Shown: in pieces, positions 1 to 7,230 of the stretch
Layout of the letters: each line of letters opens with the position of its first letter
Position numbering within the stretch: position 1 is the first letter of the stretch
DNA from: DASPTH01 sp035623515
GTDB lineage: Bacteria; Actinomycetota; Acidimicrobiia; IMCC26256; DASPTH01
Length of the DNA stretch: 29,442 nucleotides
Reading direction: 5' to 3'
NCBI GenBank assembly: GCA_035623515.1
Contig: DASPTH010000048.1
Coordinates: forward strand, 1 to 29,442
Notes under the pieces: model-generated
Databases searched by the model: none
What the model saw: only the letters and a program-made list of their open reading frames with translations
What the model was told of the DNA's origin: nothing
Made by a program: the position numbers and the translations under genes

Positions 1-167
1 CCTCGGGGCTGCGCGAGGGCGACAGCGTCATCGAGACGGTGCCGGTGTTCCGCACCACCAACAGCGGCTCGGGCACCGGCGGCGCGGGCACGACGGGCGG
101 CCAATTCCCGCGCGGCGGGTTCGGCACCGGGTCCCGCGGTGCCGGCGGCGCCACCAACGGCGACTGA
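1..167 (+). CDS. Periplasmic adaptor (membrane fusion protein) of an ABC efflux system, C-terminal fragment
   Basis: The reading frame enters from the left edge with its first full codon at base 3 and runs 54 codons to a TGA at 165-167. It starts with SGLREGDSVIE, the ending typical of MacA/HlyD-type adaptors, where a 'SGL-x-x-GD-x-V' strand closes the membrane-proximal domain. It then becomes a low-complexity Gly/Ser/Thr tail with Phe-Gly pairs. The next gene, an ABC ATPase, starts 5 bases after the stop, so this is the upstream part of the same operon. A second, complete adaptor lies downstream at 2144. The assignment rests on this short tail and on context; the body of the protein is outside the window. 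Confidence 0.7.
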   Translation, partial: SGLREGDSVIETVPVFRTTNSGSGTGGAGTTGGQFPRGGFGTGSRGAGGATNGD

Positions 168-172
168 CGACG

Positions 173-910
173 ATGACCACCGAGTCCGCGCTGCACGCGC
201 CACCCGTCATCGAGCTCGTCGACGTCGACAAGGTGTACAAGAGCGGCGAGCTCGAGGTCGCGGCGCTGCGATCCATCTCGCTGCGCATCGACGAGGGTGA
301 GTTCGTGGCGATCGTGGGGCCGTCGGGCTCGGGCAAGTCGACGCTGATGCACATCCTCGGATGCCTCGACGTGGTGACCCACGGCACGTTTCGCCTCGCC
401 GGGCACGACGTCTCTGCGCTCGACGAGAACATCCTCGCCGACGTGCGAAACGTGTTCATCGGCTTCGTGTTCCAACAGTTCAACCTGCTCGCGTACATGC
501 CCGCCTGGCGCAACGTCGAGTTGCCGCTCGTGTACGCCGGCGTCGATCCGGCCGAGCGGCGCGAGCGCTCGATGGCCGCGCTCGAGAAGGTCGGCCTCGC
601 CGACCGCGCGCAGCACCGGCCCGGCGAGCTCTCCGGAGGCCAGCAGCAGCGGGTCGCCATCGCGCGCGCGGTCGTCACCGAACCGGCGATGATCCTGGCC
701 GACGAGCCGACCGGGAACCTCGACTCGGTCGCGTCCAATGATGTGATCGGGCTGCTGCGCGACCTGCACGACGAGGGCCGCACGGTCGTGCTCATCACGC
801 ACGAAGCGGACATCGGCGCCCGCGCGCAACGGATCATCCAGCTCCGCGACGGCCGGGTGTGGGTACCCGAAGACGAAGAGGCCCTGCGCGTCCCCGAGGT
901 GCTGCGATGA
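173..910 (+). CDS. ABC transporter ATP-binding protein, MacB/LolD type
   Basis: A 245-residue nucleotide-binding subunit that would power the permease encoded next to it. Visible motifs are Walker A GPSGSGKST (residues 49-57), Q-loop FVFQQF (Q101 or Q102), signature LSGGQQQR (153-160), Walker B MILADEPTGNLD (173-184) and the H-loop histidine in LITHEAD (H210). LSGGQQQRVAIARA and DEPTGNLD are typical of the LolD/MacB/FtsE branch, whose members drive MacB-type permeases instead of a translocation pore. The ATG at 173 follows the upstream adaptor's stop by 5 bases. The 3' end overlaps the permease start (ATG 907, stop TGA 908-910), suggesting translational coupling. Substrate unknown. Confidence 0.95.
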   Translation: MTTESALHAPPVIELVDVDKVYKSGELEVAALRSISLRIDEGEFVAIVGPSGSGKSTLMHILGCLDVVTHGTFRLAGHDVSALDENILADVRNVFIGFVFQQFNLLAYMPAWRNVELPLVYAGVDPAERRERSMAALEKVGLADRAQHRPGELSGGQQQRVAIARAVVTEPAMILADEPTGNLDSVASNDVIGLLRDLHDEGRTVVLITHEADIGARAQRIIQLRDGRVWVPEDEEALRVPEVLR

Positions 911-2139
911 CCTGGAAGGACACCTTCCGCACCGCGACCGAGGCCGTGCGCACGCACCGGCTGCGGTCGGCGCTGACGATGCTCGGCATCCTCATCGGCA
1001 TCACCGCCGTGGTCCTCACGGTGGGCATCGGGCAGGGTGCCAAGGCCAACGTGCAGGACCAGATCAACGAGCTGGGAACGAACGTGCTCGTGATCTCCCC
1101 CGGCAGCTCGACGACGACCACCGGGACGCGCGGCGGGTTCGGTACCGCGTCGACGCTCACGCAGGCGGACGCGCAAGCCCTTGCATCGAAGTCGACCGCC
1201 CCCGACATCCAGGCCGTCGCACCGGCGTCGACATCGAACGCCGAGCTCGTCTACGGCACGACGAACTGGACCACCACGCTCACCGGGACCACCCCGAGTT
1301 GGCGCACGATCCGCTCGCGCGGCGTGTCGTCGGGCCGCTTCATCTCCGCCGCCGACGAGCGCAACGCCGCGTCGGTCGTGGTGCTCGGCCCCGACACCGT
1401 CACCGAGCTGTTCGGTGCCGCCAACCCCATCGGGCAGTCGGTCAGCGACAACGGCGTCAGCCTCGAGGTGATCGGGGTGCTCGACAGCCTCAGCTCCTCG
1501 GACCAGACGTCGAACAACGACCTCGCCGTCGTGCCGCTCAGCACCTACGCGCAGCGCCTCGTCGGAGGTACGAACCGCAACTCGGTGAGCTCCATCTACG
1601 TCAAAGCCACTTCCGCGGACACGCTCTCCGCCGCGTACCAGGAAGCCAACACGCTGCTGCTGAACACGCACGGGATCACCACGGCTGCCAACGCCGACTT
1701 CTCCATCGCGACGCAGCAGTCCATCCTGGCGGCGGCGACATCGGTCGACGACACGTTGACCGTCATGCTCGCGGGCATCGCGATCATCTCGCTGCTCGTG
1801 GGCGGCATCGGCGTCATGAACATCATGTTGGTGTCGGTGACGGAGCGGATCCGCGAGATCGGCGTGCGTAAGGCGATCGGGGCGCGGCCGAGCCTCGTGC
1901 GCCGCCAGTTCCTGGTGGAGGCGTCCCTGCTCGGCCTGGCCGGCGGCATCCTGGGTGTGCTGGCCGGCGTGCTCGGCGCAGCGCTCGTGCCTGCGTTCAC
2001 CGACGCGCGCGTGATCCTCTCCCTGCCCGCATCGCTGCTCGCGATCGCGGTGGCCGTCGGCCTCGGTGTGGCCTTCGGTGTGTACCCCGCGACGCGCGCC
2101 GCGCGTCTCGCCCCGATCGACGCGCTGAGGAACGAGTGA
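907..2139 (+). CDS. ABC transporter permease, MacB-like (MacB_PCD + FtsX domains)
   Basis: A 410-residue inner-membrane subunit. A first membrane segment (about residues 18-40, LTMLGILIGITAVVLTVGIG) is followed by a large extracytoplasmic domain (about 45-280). Three more hydrophobic segments (about 284-308, 340-366, 378-400) form the FtsX-like C-terminal half with the conserved IGVMNIMLVSVTERIREIGV and RKAIGA stretches. This four-helix topology with an external domain is the MacB fold, a mechanotransmission exporter working with a MacA-like adaptor. The ATG at 907 overlaps the ATPase stop. An upstream in-frame GTG at 859 would only add residues that overlap the ATPase, so I did not use it. 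Length fits the family. Confidence 0.93.
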   Translation: MTWKDTFRTATEAVRTHRLRSALTMLGILIGITAVVLTVGIGQGAKANVQDQINELGTNVLVISPGSSTTTTGTRGGFGTASTLTQADAQALASKSTAPDIQAVAPASTSNAELVYGTTNWTTTLTGTTPSWRTIRSRGVSSGRFISAADERNAASVVVLGPDTVTELFGAANPIGQSVSDNGVSLEVIGVLDSLSSSDQTSNNDLAVVPLSTYAQRLVGGTNRNSVSSIYVKATSADTLSAAYQEANTLLLNTHGITTAANADFSIATQQSILAAATSVDDTLTVMLAGIAIISLLVGGIGVMNIMLVSVTERIREIGVRKAIGARPSLVRRQFLVEASLLGLAGGILGVLAGVLGAALVPAFTDARVILSLPASLLAIAVAVGLGVAFGVYPATRAARLAPIDALRNE

Positions 2140-2143
2140 CGCC

Positions 2144-4120
2144 GTGACTCCTGCACCCGTGCCCACCAGCCGCTTCGCCGACCGCTTCCCCGACCCGACC
2201 GCGCGCGCGGTGTCGTGGCGACACCGCGCGCGACGGCGGGGCGTGTTCGTGGCCGTGCTCGCCGTGGTGATCGCCGGCGGGCTGCTCGTGTCGCAAGCGT
2301 TCGGGTCGTCGGGTCCCGACTACCGGACTGCCCTCGTCGCCGACCGCGCCGTCGACGCCACCCTCCAGCGGGTCGGCACCATCGAGCCCGTCTCCCAGGC
2401 GTCGGTCGCGTTCCCGGTCGCCGGCACCGTCGCCGGCGTGTCGGTGCAAGTGGGTGACTCCGTCGGCGTGGGCTCGCCCCTGGCCTCCCTCGACACGTCG
2501 TCGCTCGCCGCCACCCTGCACCAGAAGCAGGCGGCGCTCGCGCAGGCGCAGTTGACGCTCACGAAGGCGCTCGCCGGCCAGAGCGTGGGCACGCCCAGCG
2601 TCTCGACCGGCGGCGGCGGTGGCAGCGGCGGCTCGGGGAGCCAGGCGACGTTCCAGTCCGCGCGCACGACGACCGGGAACCGCATCGTGCTCACCGCGGC
2701 CACGTCGAGCAACCCGCAGATCGCCGCGGCGCAGCAGGCGGTGCTCGCCGCGCAACAGCAAGTCGACGCTGCGCTCCAGACCGCATCGACCGCGCTCCAG
2801 ACCGCGCAGAGTGTCTGCGCGAACGTGTCGAGCACGCCGCCGAGCCAGCCGCAGTCGACCAGCACGCCGTCGACGGGCGCCGCGGGCGACTCGGGGAGCG
2901 GCGGCACGACCGCGCCGACGACCCAGAGCACGCCTCCGCCCGACAACACGATCACCGCGTGCCAGAGCGCGCTCAACGACGTCCTCACCGCACAGAACGC
3001 GGTGGCCGGCGCGCAGAAGCAACTTTCCGACGCTTCGAACAACCTCGACGACCTCCTGAACCAGCAGGCGGCCACGCCTCCGCCGACCACGCCCCCGCCG
3101 ACCACCCCTCCGCCCACGACGCCGCCGTCCGCCCCGTCGACACCGTCGGGCGCCAACAACGGTTCCGCCAACAACGGTTCCATTGGTTCGGGCGGTAGCA
3201 GCGGGTTCGGCGGTTCGAGCGGCTCCGGGCGTTCGGGCAGCAGCGGTGGCGCGACCGCGTCGGGCGCGAGCGGCGGGTTCGGCTCGTCCGGCGGCCGCCA
3301 GTCCGGCGGGGGCAGCGCAGGGGCGTCGCCCACGGCCGCCGACCTCGCCGCCTACCAGCAGGACGTCGACGCCGCGACCGACGCCGTCGCCGTCGCGCAG
3401 CAGGCGATGGACCAGGCGACGATCACGAGCCCGATCGCGGGCACCGTGGTCGCGGTGAACATGAAGCCCGGCGACAGTGTCGGCGCGTCCTCGACCACGT
3501 CCAACGTGGTCGTGCAGGGACCCGGCGGCTACGAAGTGTCGACCGACGTCGGCGTCGACCAGATCTCGCACGTCGCGGTGGGCCAGGCAGCGAGTGTCGT
3601 GCCGGACGGGACGCACTCGCCGATCACGGGCAAGGTCACCTCGGTCTCGGTGGCGCCCGACCCCAACAGCTCGGGCACGACGACCAACTACCTCGTGGTG
3701 ATCGGGCTCACCGATCCGAATTCCAAGCTCAACAACGGCGGGACCGGGTCGGTGTCGATCGTGACGCAGAGCGCCGCGTCGGCGCTCGCGGTACCCACGT
3801 CGGCGGTGACCACGGTCGGCGGGCGGCACTCGGTGCTGGTGGTGAACGGCGGCTCCACGCAGCGCGTGAACGTGCAGGTCGGCGCGGTCGGCACCCAGTG
3901 GACCGAGATCACGTCGGGGCTGCAGCGCGGCGACCAGGTCGCCCTCGCCGACATGTCGGCGGCGCTGCCGGGCTCGGCCACCGCGTCGAGCAGCACCACC
4001 GGCGCCAACGGCACGGTGGGCGGCTTCGGCGGCTTCGGCGGCTTCGCGGGCCGGGGCGGCCTCGGTGGTGGTGGCGGCGGCGGTGGCGGCGGTGGTGGTG
4101 GTACCGGGAGAGGTCGATGA
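2144..4120 (+). CDS. Efflux periplasmic adaptor (HlyD/MacA-like) with Pro- and Gly-rich inserts
   Basis: A 658-residue protein starting at GTG 2144, 4 bases after the permease stop. A membrane anchor (about residues 33-54) is followed by the first half of a lipoyl-like domain (about 86-115, VAFPVAGTVAGVSVQVGDSV) and a helical stretch rich in Ala/Gln (about 120-145). The helical hairpin is interrupted by Ser/Gly/Thr/Pro-rich segments, including three PPPTT units (DNA 3077-3121) and a glycine/serine field. The second lipoyl half (TSPIAGTVVAVNMKPGDSV) lies at about residues 428-446. Beta-barrel and membrane-proximal domains follow, ending with the SGLQRGDQV element. The tail is FGGFGGFAG followed by an uninterrupted run of glycines. 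It is much longer than ordinary MacA (about 370-400) because of these inserts. It would link the MacB-like permease to the cell exterior. Confidence 0.85.
   Translation: MTPAPVPTSRFADRFPDPTARAVSWRHRARRRGVFVAVLAVVIAGGLLVSQAFGSSGPDYRTALVADRAVDATLQRVGTIEPVSQASVAFPVAGTVAGVSVQVGDSVGVGSPLASLDTSSLAATLHQKQAALAQAQLTLTKALAGQSVGTPSVSTGGGGGSGGSGSQATFQSARTTTGNRIVLTAATSSNPQIAAAQQAVLAAQQQVDAALQTASTALQTAQSVCANVSSTPPSQPQSTSTPSTGAAGDSGSGGTTAPTTQSTPPPDNTITACQSALNDVLTAQNAVAGAQKQLSDASNNLDDLLNQQAATPPPTTPPPTTPPPTTPPSAPSTPSGANNGSANNGSIGSGGSSGFGGSSGSGRSGSSGGATASGASGGFGSSGGRQSGGGSAGASPTAADLAAYQQDVDAATDAVAVAQQAMDQATITSPIAGTVVAVNMKPGDSVGASSTTSNVVVQGPGGYEVSTDVGVDQISHVAVGQAASVVPDGTHSPITGKVTSVSVAPDPNSSGTTTNYLVVIGLTDPNSKLNNGGTGSVSIVTQSAASALAVPTSAVTTVGGRHSVLVVNGGSTQRVNVQVGAVGTQWTEITSGLQRGDQVALADMSAALPGSATASSSTTGANGTVGGFGGFGGFAGRGGLGGGGGGGGGGGGGTGRGR
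3077..3127 (+). repeat. Tandem PPPTT-coding repeat
   Basis: Three 15-base units encode Pro-Pro-Pro-Thr-Thr, followed by two more Pro codons, inside the adaptor gene. Codons differ between units (cct/ccc first, acg/acc second), so this is a degenerate protein-level repeat. It probably makes a stiff extended spacer in the adaptor's hairpin region. Confidence 0.8.
3152..3181 (+). repeat. 15-bp perfect direct repeat inside the adaptor gene
   Basis: GCCAACAACGGTTCC occurs twice in immediate succession and encodes Ala-Asn-Asn-Gly-Ser twice. Identity at every base, including third positions, suggests a recent slippage duplication within the low-complexity linker. Confidence 0.85.
4019..4045 (+). 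repeat. Three 9-bp GGCGGCTTC units encoding Gly-Gly-Phe
   Basis: Three exact tandem copies (4019-4027, 4028-4036, 4037-4045) near the 3' end of the adaptor gene encode a GGF repeat. A GGT/GGC glycine run follows up to about 4102. Similar Gly/Phe codon patterns appear at the 3' ends of the fragment gene at 1-167 and the secreted protein at 4137-5042. Confidence 0.85.
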
Positions 4121-4136
4121 CAGCAAAGGACATCCG

Positions 4137-5042
4137 ATGAAGCACGACGCACACTCGCTCACCGACGCGACCGGGGTACGCCCGAGACGGCGCCGCCTCC
4201 GGGCGGCGAGCCTCGTCGCCGGAGTCGCCGCGCTCGCCGCCCTGGCGATGGCGGCCCCCGCGGGCGCGCAGACCACGACCCCGCGCAACTTCCCGTTCGC
4301 GAGCGGCATGGTCTCCGACATCAGCGGGTCGACGCTCGACCTGAACGGGCGCCTCGGCACGTCGAAGGTCGTCGTCACGAGCTCGACCGCGTACACGCAG
4401 GTCGAGAGCGCGAGCACGTCCGACATCGCGACGGGTGACTGCGTACGCGCCATCGGCACCGGCAGCGCCGCGAGCGGCATCACCGCGACGACGGTCTCGC
4501 TGACCAAGCCCACGTCGAAGGGCTGCACGACGCCGCGGGCGGGGAACTTCCGCGGCCAGGGCCCGAACACCGGTACCGGTCGTCGCTTCGGCAACGGGAC
4601 CGGGCCGAACGGCGGGACGGGTCAGGCGTCGCCGAACGCGCCGAGCGGTGGGACCGGATCACGGCCGGCGAACTTCGGCGCCGCGTTCGGGACCGTGAAG
4701 AGCATCTCCGGGAACCAGCTGACGGTGAAGGCCCAGGTGGTCACGCCGTCCAGCTCGAAGAACAAGAAGCCGAAGGTCACGACACAGAACGTCACGGTGA
4801 CGTTGGGCGACTCGACCACGATCATGCAGACCGTGGCGGCGACCGAGAAGGACATCGCGGTCGGTGCCTGCGTGACCGCGACCGGCAAGACCGACAGCGT
4901 CGGCACGGTCACCGCGAGCCGAGTCATGATCTCGCAACCCCAGAACGGCGCGTGCGGGTTCGGTGGTGGCTTCGGCGGCCCGGGCGGGTTCGGCGGCTTC
5001 AACCGCCAGGGCAACGGCCAGTCCGGCAGCGCGACGATCTGA
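4137..5042 (+). CDS. Secreted protein with two DUF5666-like repeats
   Basis: A 301-residue protein. An arginine-rich n-region (RPRRRRLR) and hydrophobic core lead to a signal-peptide cleavage site near AGAQ (about residue 44). Two alignable beta-rich repeats follow, at about residues 57-122 (GMVSDISGSTLDLNGR...) and 184-266 (GTVKSISGNQLTVKAQ...). Each has the 'G-x-V-x-x-I-x-G-x-x-L-x-V' opening and an 'I-A-x-G-x-C-V' element that I associate with DUF5666. Each repeat has a cysteine followed 28 residues later by another (C102/C130; C245/C273). The linker and the tail are Gly/Asn/Phe rich. The ATG at 4137 has AAGGA at 4126-4130 and lies 16 bases after the adaptor stop, so it probably belongs to the export operon. 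It may be an accessory or cargo protein; this is unproven. Confidence 0.8.
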   Translation: MKHDAHSLTDATGVRPRRRRLRAASLVAGVAALAALAMAAPAGAQTTTPRNFPFASGMVSDISGSTLDLNGRLGTSKVVVTSSTAYTQVESASTSDIATGDCVRAIGTGSAASGITATTVSLTKPTSKGCTTPRAGNFRGQGPNTGTGRRFGNGTGPNGGTGQASPNAPSGGTGSRPANFGAAFGTVKSISGNQLTVKAQVVTPSSSKNKKPKVTTQNVTVTLGDSTTIMQTVAATEKDIAVGACVTATGKTDSVGTVTASRVMISQPQNGACGFGGGFGGPGGFGGFNRQGNGQSGSATI

Positions 5043-5056
5043 GTCTCAGCAGTCGC
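5031..5056. terminator. Bidirectional hairpin containing both stop codons of a convergent pair
   Basis: GCGAC-GAT-CTGA-GTC-TCAG-CA-GTCGC can fold with CTGA/TCAG as an inner stem and GCGAC/GTCGC as an outer stem. The TGA of the DUF5666 gene (5040-5042) and the TGA of the TIR gene (complement of 5046-5048) are the two arms of the inner stem. No T-tract follows, which is common in high-GC actinobacteria. Confidence 0.5.
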
Positions 5057-5960
5057 CGGCGAGGAACTCGGACTTCGGGTCGACCCCGAAGCGCCAGCCG
5101 TAGTAGAGCTTCGCGAGGTCGTAGGCGGTGGCCTCCAGAGGACGCGTCCCGGTCGTCTTCTGGAGGTCGCTGCACATCGCCTGCAGGACCTGGTCGGGGA
5201 TCACCCGTGGACCGAGCGACAGCACGAGCGGATTCTGCTTCGCGAGGTACTGCCACGCGACGACGTTCAGCTTCCCGTCGCAGGTGATCGGCGCGACGTC
5301 ACCGTCGGCCCCGATCCTCACGCGTTGCGTGCACTCGTCGACCACCGGCGGGATCGATGCGGGTGACAGCACCAGCCGGCTCGAGGCGGGCGACGGCCGG
5401 AACACCAGGTACGCGCCCACCCCGATCGCGAGGAGCGCGACGGCGGCAACGACGCGGCGCCGACGACGGCGCACTGCGGCGGCCGCCCGCCGCCACCACC
5501 GATCGCGGCCACGCGCGAGGTCGACGATGACGCCGACGTCGTAGGGCCAGCGCTTGCCGGCGAGGTCGACGGCGTTGCGCGTCGCGAGCGGCGCCAGGGA
5601 CGTGGGGAGGTCCGACGCTCGCGGCATCGTCGCCCCCTCCACCAGCACCGGGACAACGGTCGCGTCGGTTCGGCCGAGCGCACCGGCAACCTCCATGCGC
5701 ACGTAGTCGTGCTCGTCGTCGATGCGGCGCCGACCGTCGGCGAGCCGATCGGTGAGCCAGCGGTCTCCGATCAGCACCAAGACGACGTCGCTCGAGTCGA
5801 GCGCGCCGCGGATGCGCTGCTCGAAGTCGGTGCCGGGAGCCACCGCGTCGACGTCGATGAAGACGTTCTGGCGACCGAACGTCCGGGTCAGCTCGTCGGC
5901 GAGCCGCCCCGCCTCACCCGAGGTGTCGTCGCGCCGGTACGAGATGAAGATCCGCGCCAC
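5046..5960 (-). CDS. Membrane-anchored TIR-domain protein with extracytoplasmic Cys-containing domain
   Basis: A 304-residue protein. Residues 1-145 are a bacterial TIR_2-type domain: strand A and BB-loop ARIFISYRRDDTSGEAGRL, then VFIDVDAVAPGTDFEQRI, then DVVLVLIGDRWL. Glu90 in DYVRMEVAGAL sits where TIR NADases carry their catalytic glutamate. A strongly basic stretch (RRRRRRV, 164-170) precedes one membrane segment (about 170-187), predicting TIR inside and residues 190-304 outside. The external part has four cysteines (C210, C227, C263 and the C-terminal C304), but I do not recognise it. TIR domains of this type can hydrolyse NAD+ or act as adaptors; the role here is open. It is transcribed away from the paired secreted genes at 6047 and 7231, with an 86-base divergent gap. 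Confidence 0.88.
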   Translation of the reverse strand: MARIFISYRRDDTSGEAGRLADELTRTFGRQNVFIDVDAVAPGTDFEQRIRGALDSSDVVLVLIGDRWLTDRLADGRRRIDDEHDYVRMEVAGALGRTDATVVPVLVEGATMPRASDLPTSLAPLATRNAVDLAGKRWPYDVGVIVDLARGRDRWWRRAAAAVRRRRRRVVAAVALLAIGVGAYLVFRPSPASSRLVLSPASIPPVVDECTQRVRIGADGDVAPITCDGKLNVVAWQYLAKQNPLVLSLGPRVIPDQVLQAMCSDLQKTTGTRPLEATAYDLAKLYYGWRFGVDPKSEFLAGDC

Positions 5961-6034
5961 GCGGCGCGCAGACTAGCGCCGAGCCGTGCACGAACGGGCC
6001 GAGCGCGCGCGTCCGTACGGCACGCGATCCGCCG

Positions 6035-6040
6035 TACGCT
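6035..6040 (+). promoter_or_regulatory. Candidate -10 box (TACGCT) for a leaderless message
   Basis: TACGCT lies 6 bases upstream of the ATG at 6047, the spacing expected if transcription starts at or next to the start codon. No Shine-Dalgarno sequence precedes this ATG. No convincing -35 element is visible. Confidence 0.35.
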
Positions 6041-6046
6041 ACGACG

Positions 6047-7177
6047 ATGCTCGGAGCAGGACGGCGACCGACGCGGTGGCGCGTGGCCATCGTGGCCGCC
6101 CTGTGCATGACCGTGATCGGTGCCCCCGGCGCCGCGCACGCCGTCTCGGCCGAGGTGCCGGCTGCAACGGCGGGCGCCGAGCAAGCCCAACGGGCGGCGG
6201 CGCTCCAGCTGCTCACCTTCGTGCCCACCGCGTACCGCGGGTCGTGCATCATCTACGACTTCTCGGGCTCCACGCACCTCGAGCCCTACGCCGCCAACAT
6301 CACTGCGGCGCTGGCATGCCGCCCGACCGACGGCGCGTCGCGCGTGTGGTTCCTGCAGTTCGACAACCTCGACGCCATGAACCAAGCCTTCACGGGATAC
6401 AGCCCGAACATCAAGGCCACCGATTCGGGTGACTGCCCGGGCGCGGGTGACTGGGATCGCAACAGCACCCACGCCGGACGGTGGGCGTGCTACGTGAGCG
6501 ACGACCAACATCACGCCACGATCAACTGGACCGACGAGACGAACCTCATCCTGTCGACGGCCGACCGCACCGACGACGACCTCGCCGCGTTGTTCGCCTG
6601 GTGGGGTGGGGCCAACGCCGCTCCGCTCGCCACCCCGGCGGTCGCCGGTAGCTCCACGCCGATCAGCCCGTCGGCGTGGCGCGCCAACGCAAAAAAGCTC
6701 GTGGCCACCTTCGTTCCGCAGTCCGAGCGCAAGTCGTGCCGGGTGCAGCCGGTCACCAGCAACGCGATGGGCGAGTTCCTCTACTCCGCGCGTCTGTGGA
6801 TCGCCACCTCCGTCACCTGCGGCGCGAACGGCGTCGACGGCGTGACCTACGTGAAGTTCCGCGACGACGTCACCCTCGACGGCACCCGGCCGATCGACGG
6901 GATGTTCGCCTGGGTGAAGGACACGATCGACGAGAGCACGCCGAGAGTGAAATTGGGCGTCCTCAAGTGCGAGGCATCGGGCGCGTGGGCGCGCAGCGGG
7001 CACGTGGTCGGCGAGTACGCCTGCCTCTACCAGGCCACCGGCACCGGCCACGAGATCGTCACGATGGAGTGGACCGAGCGCGACTCGAACATCCTCGCCC
7101 TGGCCTCGCGCAAGGACGGTCGGGCCCTCCCGCTCATGAAGTTCTGGGCGACGCCCGCAGCGGGCCCGCTGGCGTAG
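6047..7177 (+). CDS. Secreted protein with two four-cysteine modules (paralogue A)
   Basis: A 376-residue protein. Residues 1-32 form a signal peptide (basic RRPTRWR, hydrophobic core, AHA|V). The mature part has two homologous modules, about 52-187 and 217-368. Each opens with 'L-x-T-F-V-P-x-x-x-R-x-S-C', has a middle cysteine, a 'G-R/E-W/Y-A-C-Y/L-Y' cysteine, and ends in 'W-T-x-x-x-N-I/L-I-L-x-x-A-x-R' and an aromatic-Trp. Cysteines are C67, C91, C130, C148 and C231, C258, C308, C326, probably two disulfides per module. From memory similar modules occur at the C-termini of some actinobacterial Ser/Thr kinases; I could not check this. Function unknown. The neighbour at 7231 is a close paralogue with identical cysteine spacing, implying tandem duplication. 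Confidence 0.8.
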   Translation: MLGAGRRPTRWRVAIVAALCMTVIGAPGAAHAVSAEVPAATAGAEQAQRAAALQLLTFVPTAYRGSCIIYDFSGSTHLEPYAANITAALACRPTDGASRVWFLQFDNLDAMNQAFTGYSPNIKATDSGDCPGAGDWDRNSTHAGRWACYVSDDQHHATINWTDETNLILSTADRTDDDLAALFAWWGGANAAPLATPAVAGSSTPISPSAWRANAKKLVATFVPQSERKSCRVQPVTSNAMGEFLYSARLWIATSVTCGANGVDGVTYVKFRDDVTLDGTRPIDGMFAWVKDTIDESTPRVKLGVLKCEASGAWARSGHVVGEYACLYQATGTGHEIVTMEWTERDSNILALASRKDGRALPLMKFWATPAAGPLA

Positions 7178-7230
7178 GGTTTGCCATCGGGGTGCTCTGA
7201 CACCACGTTGCCAGGGGCAGGGGAGGGCAC

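Noticed and set aside
28..2166. Long open frame on the minus strand opposite the ABC ATPase and permease genes
   Set aside because: It is Arg/Gly/Asp-rich, has no recognisable domain, and mirrors the third-position GC bias of the clear plus-strand genes. Long antisense frames are expected at this GC content.
3077..3181. Short repeats that could be mistaken for a CRISPR or intergenic repeat array
   Set aside because: They are in frame inside the adaptor gene, encode Pro-Thr and Asn-Gly-Ser linkers, and have no spacers.
1997..4594. 865-codon minus-strand frame across the adaptor gene
   Set aside because: Low-complexity Arg/Gly translation opposite a gene with unambiguous lipoyl-domain and adaptor motifs; no start context or domain supports it.
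5651..5664. Possible second DosR-type site (GGGACAACGGTCGC)
   Set aside because: Only the left half-site matches; the right half lacks GTCCC, and it lies inside the TIR coding region.
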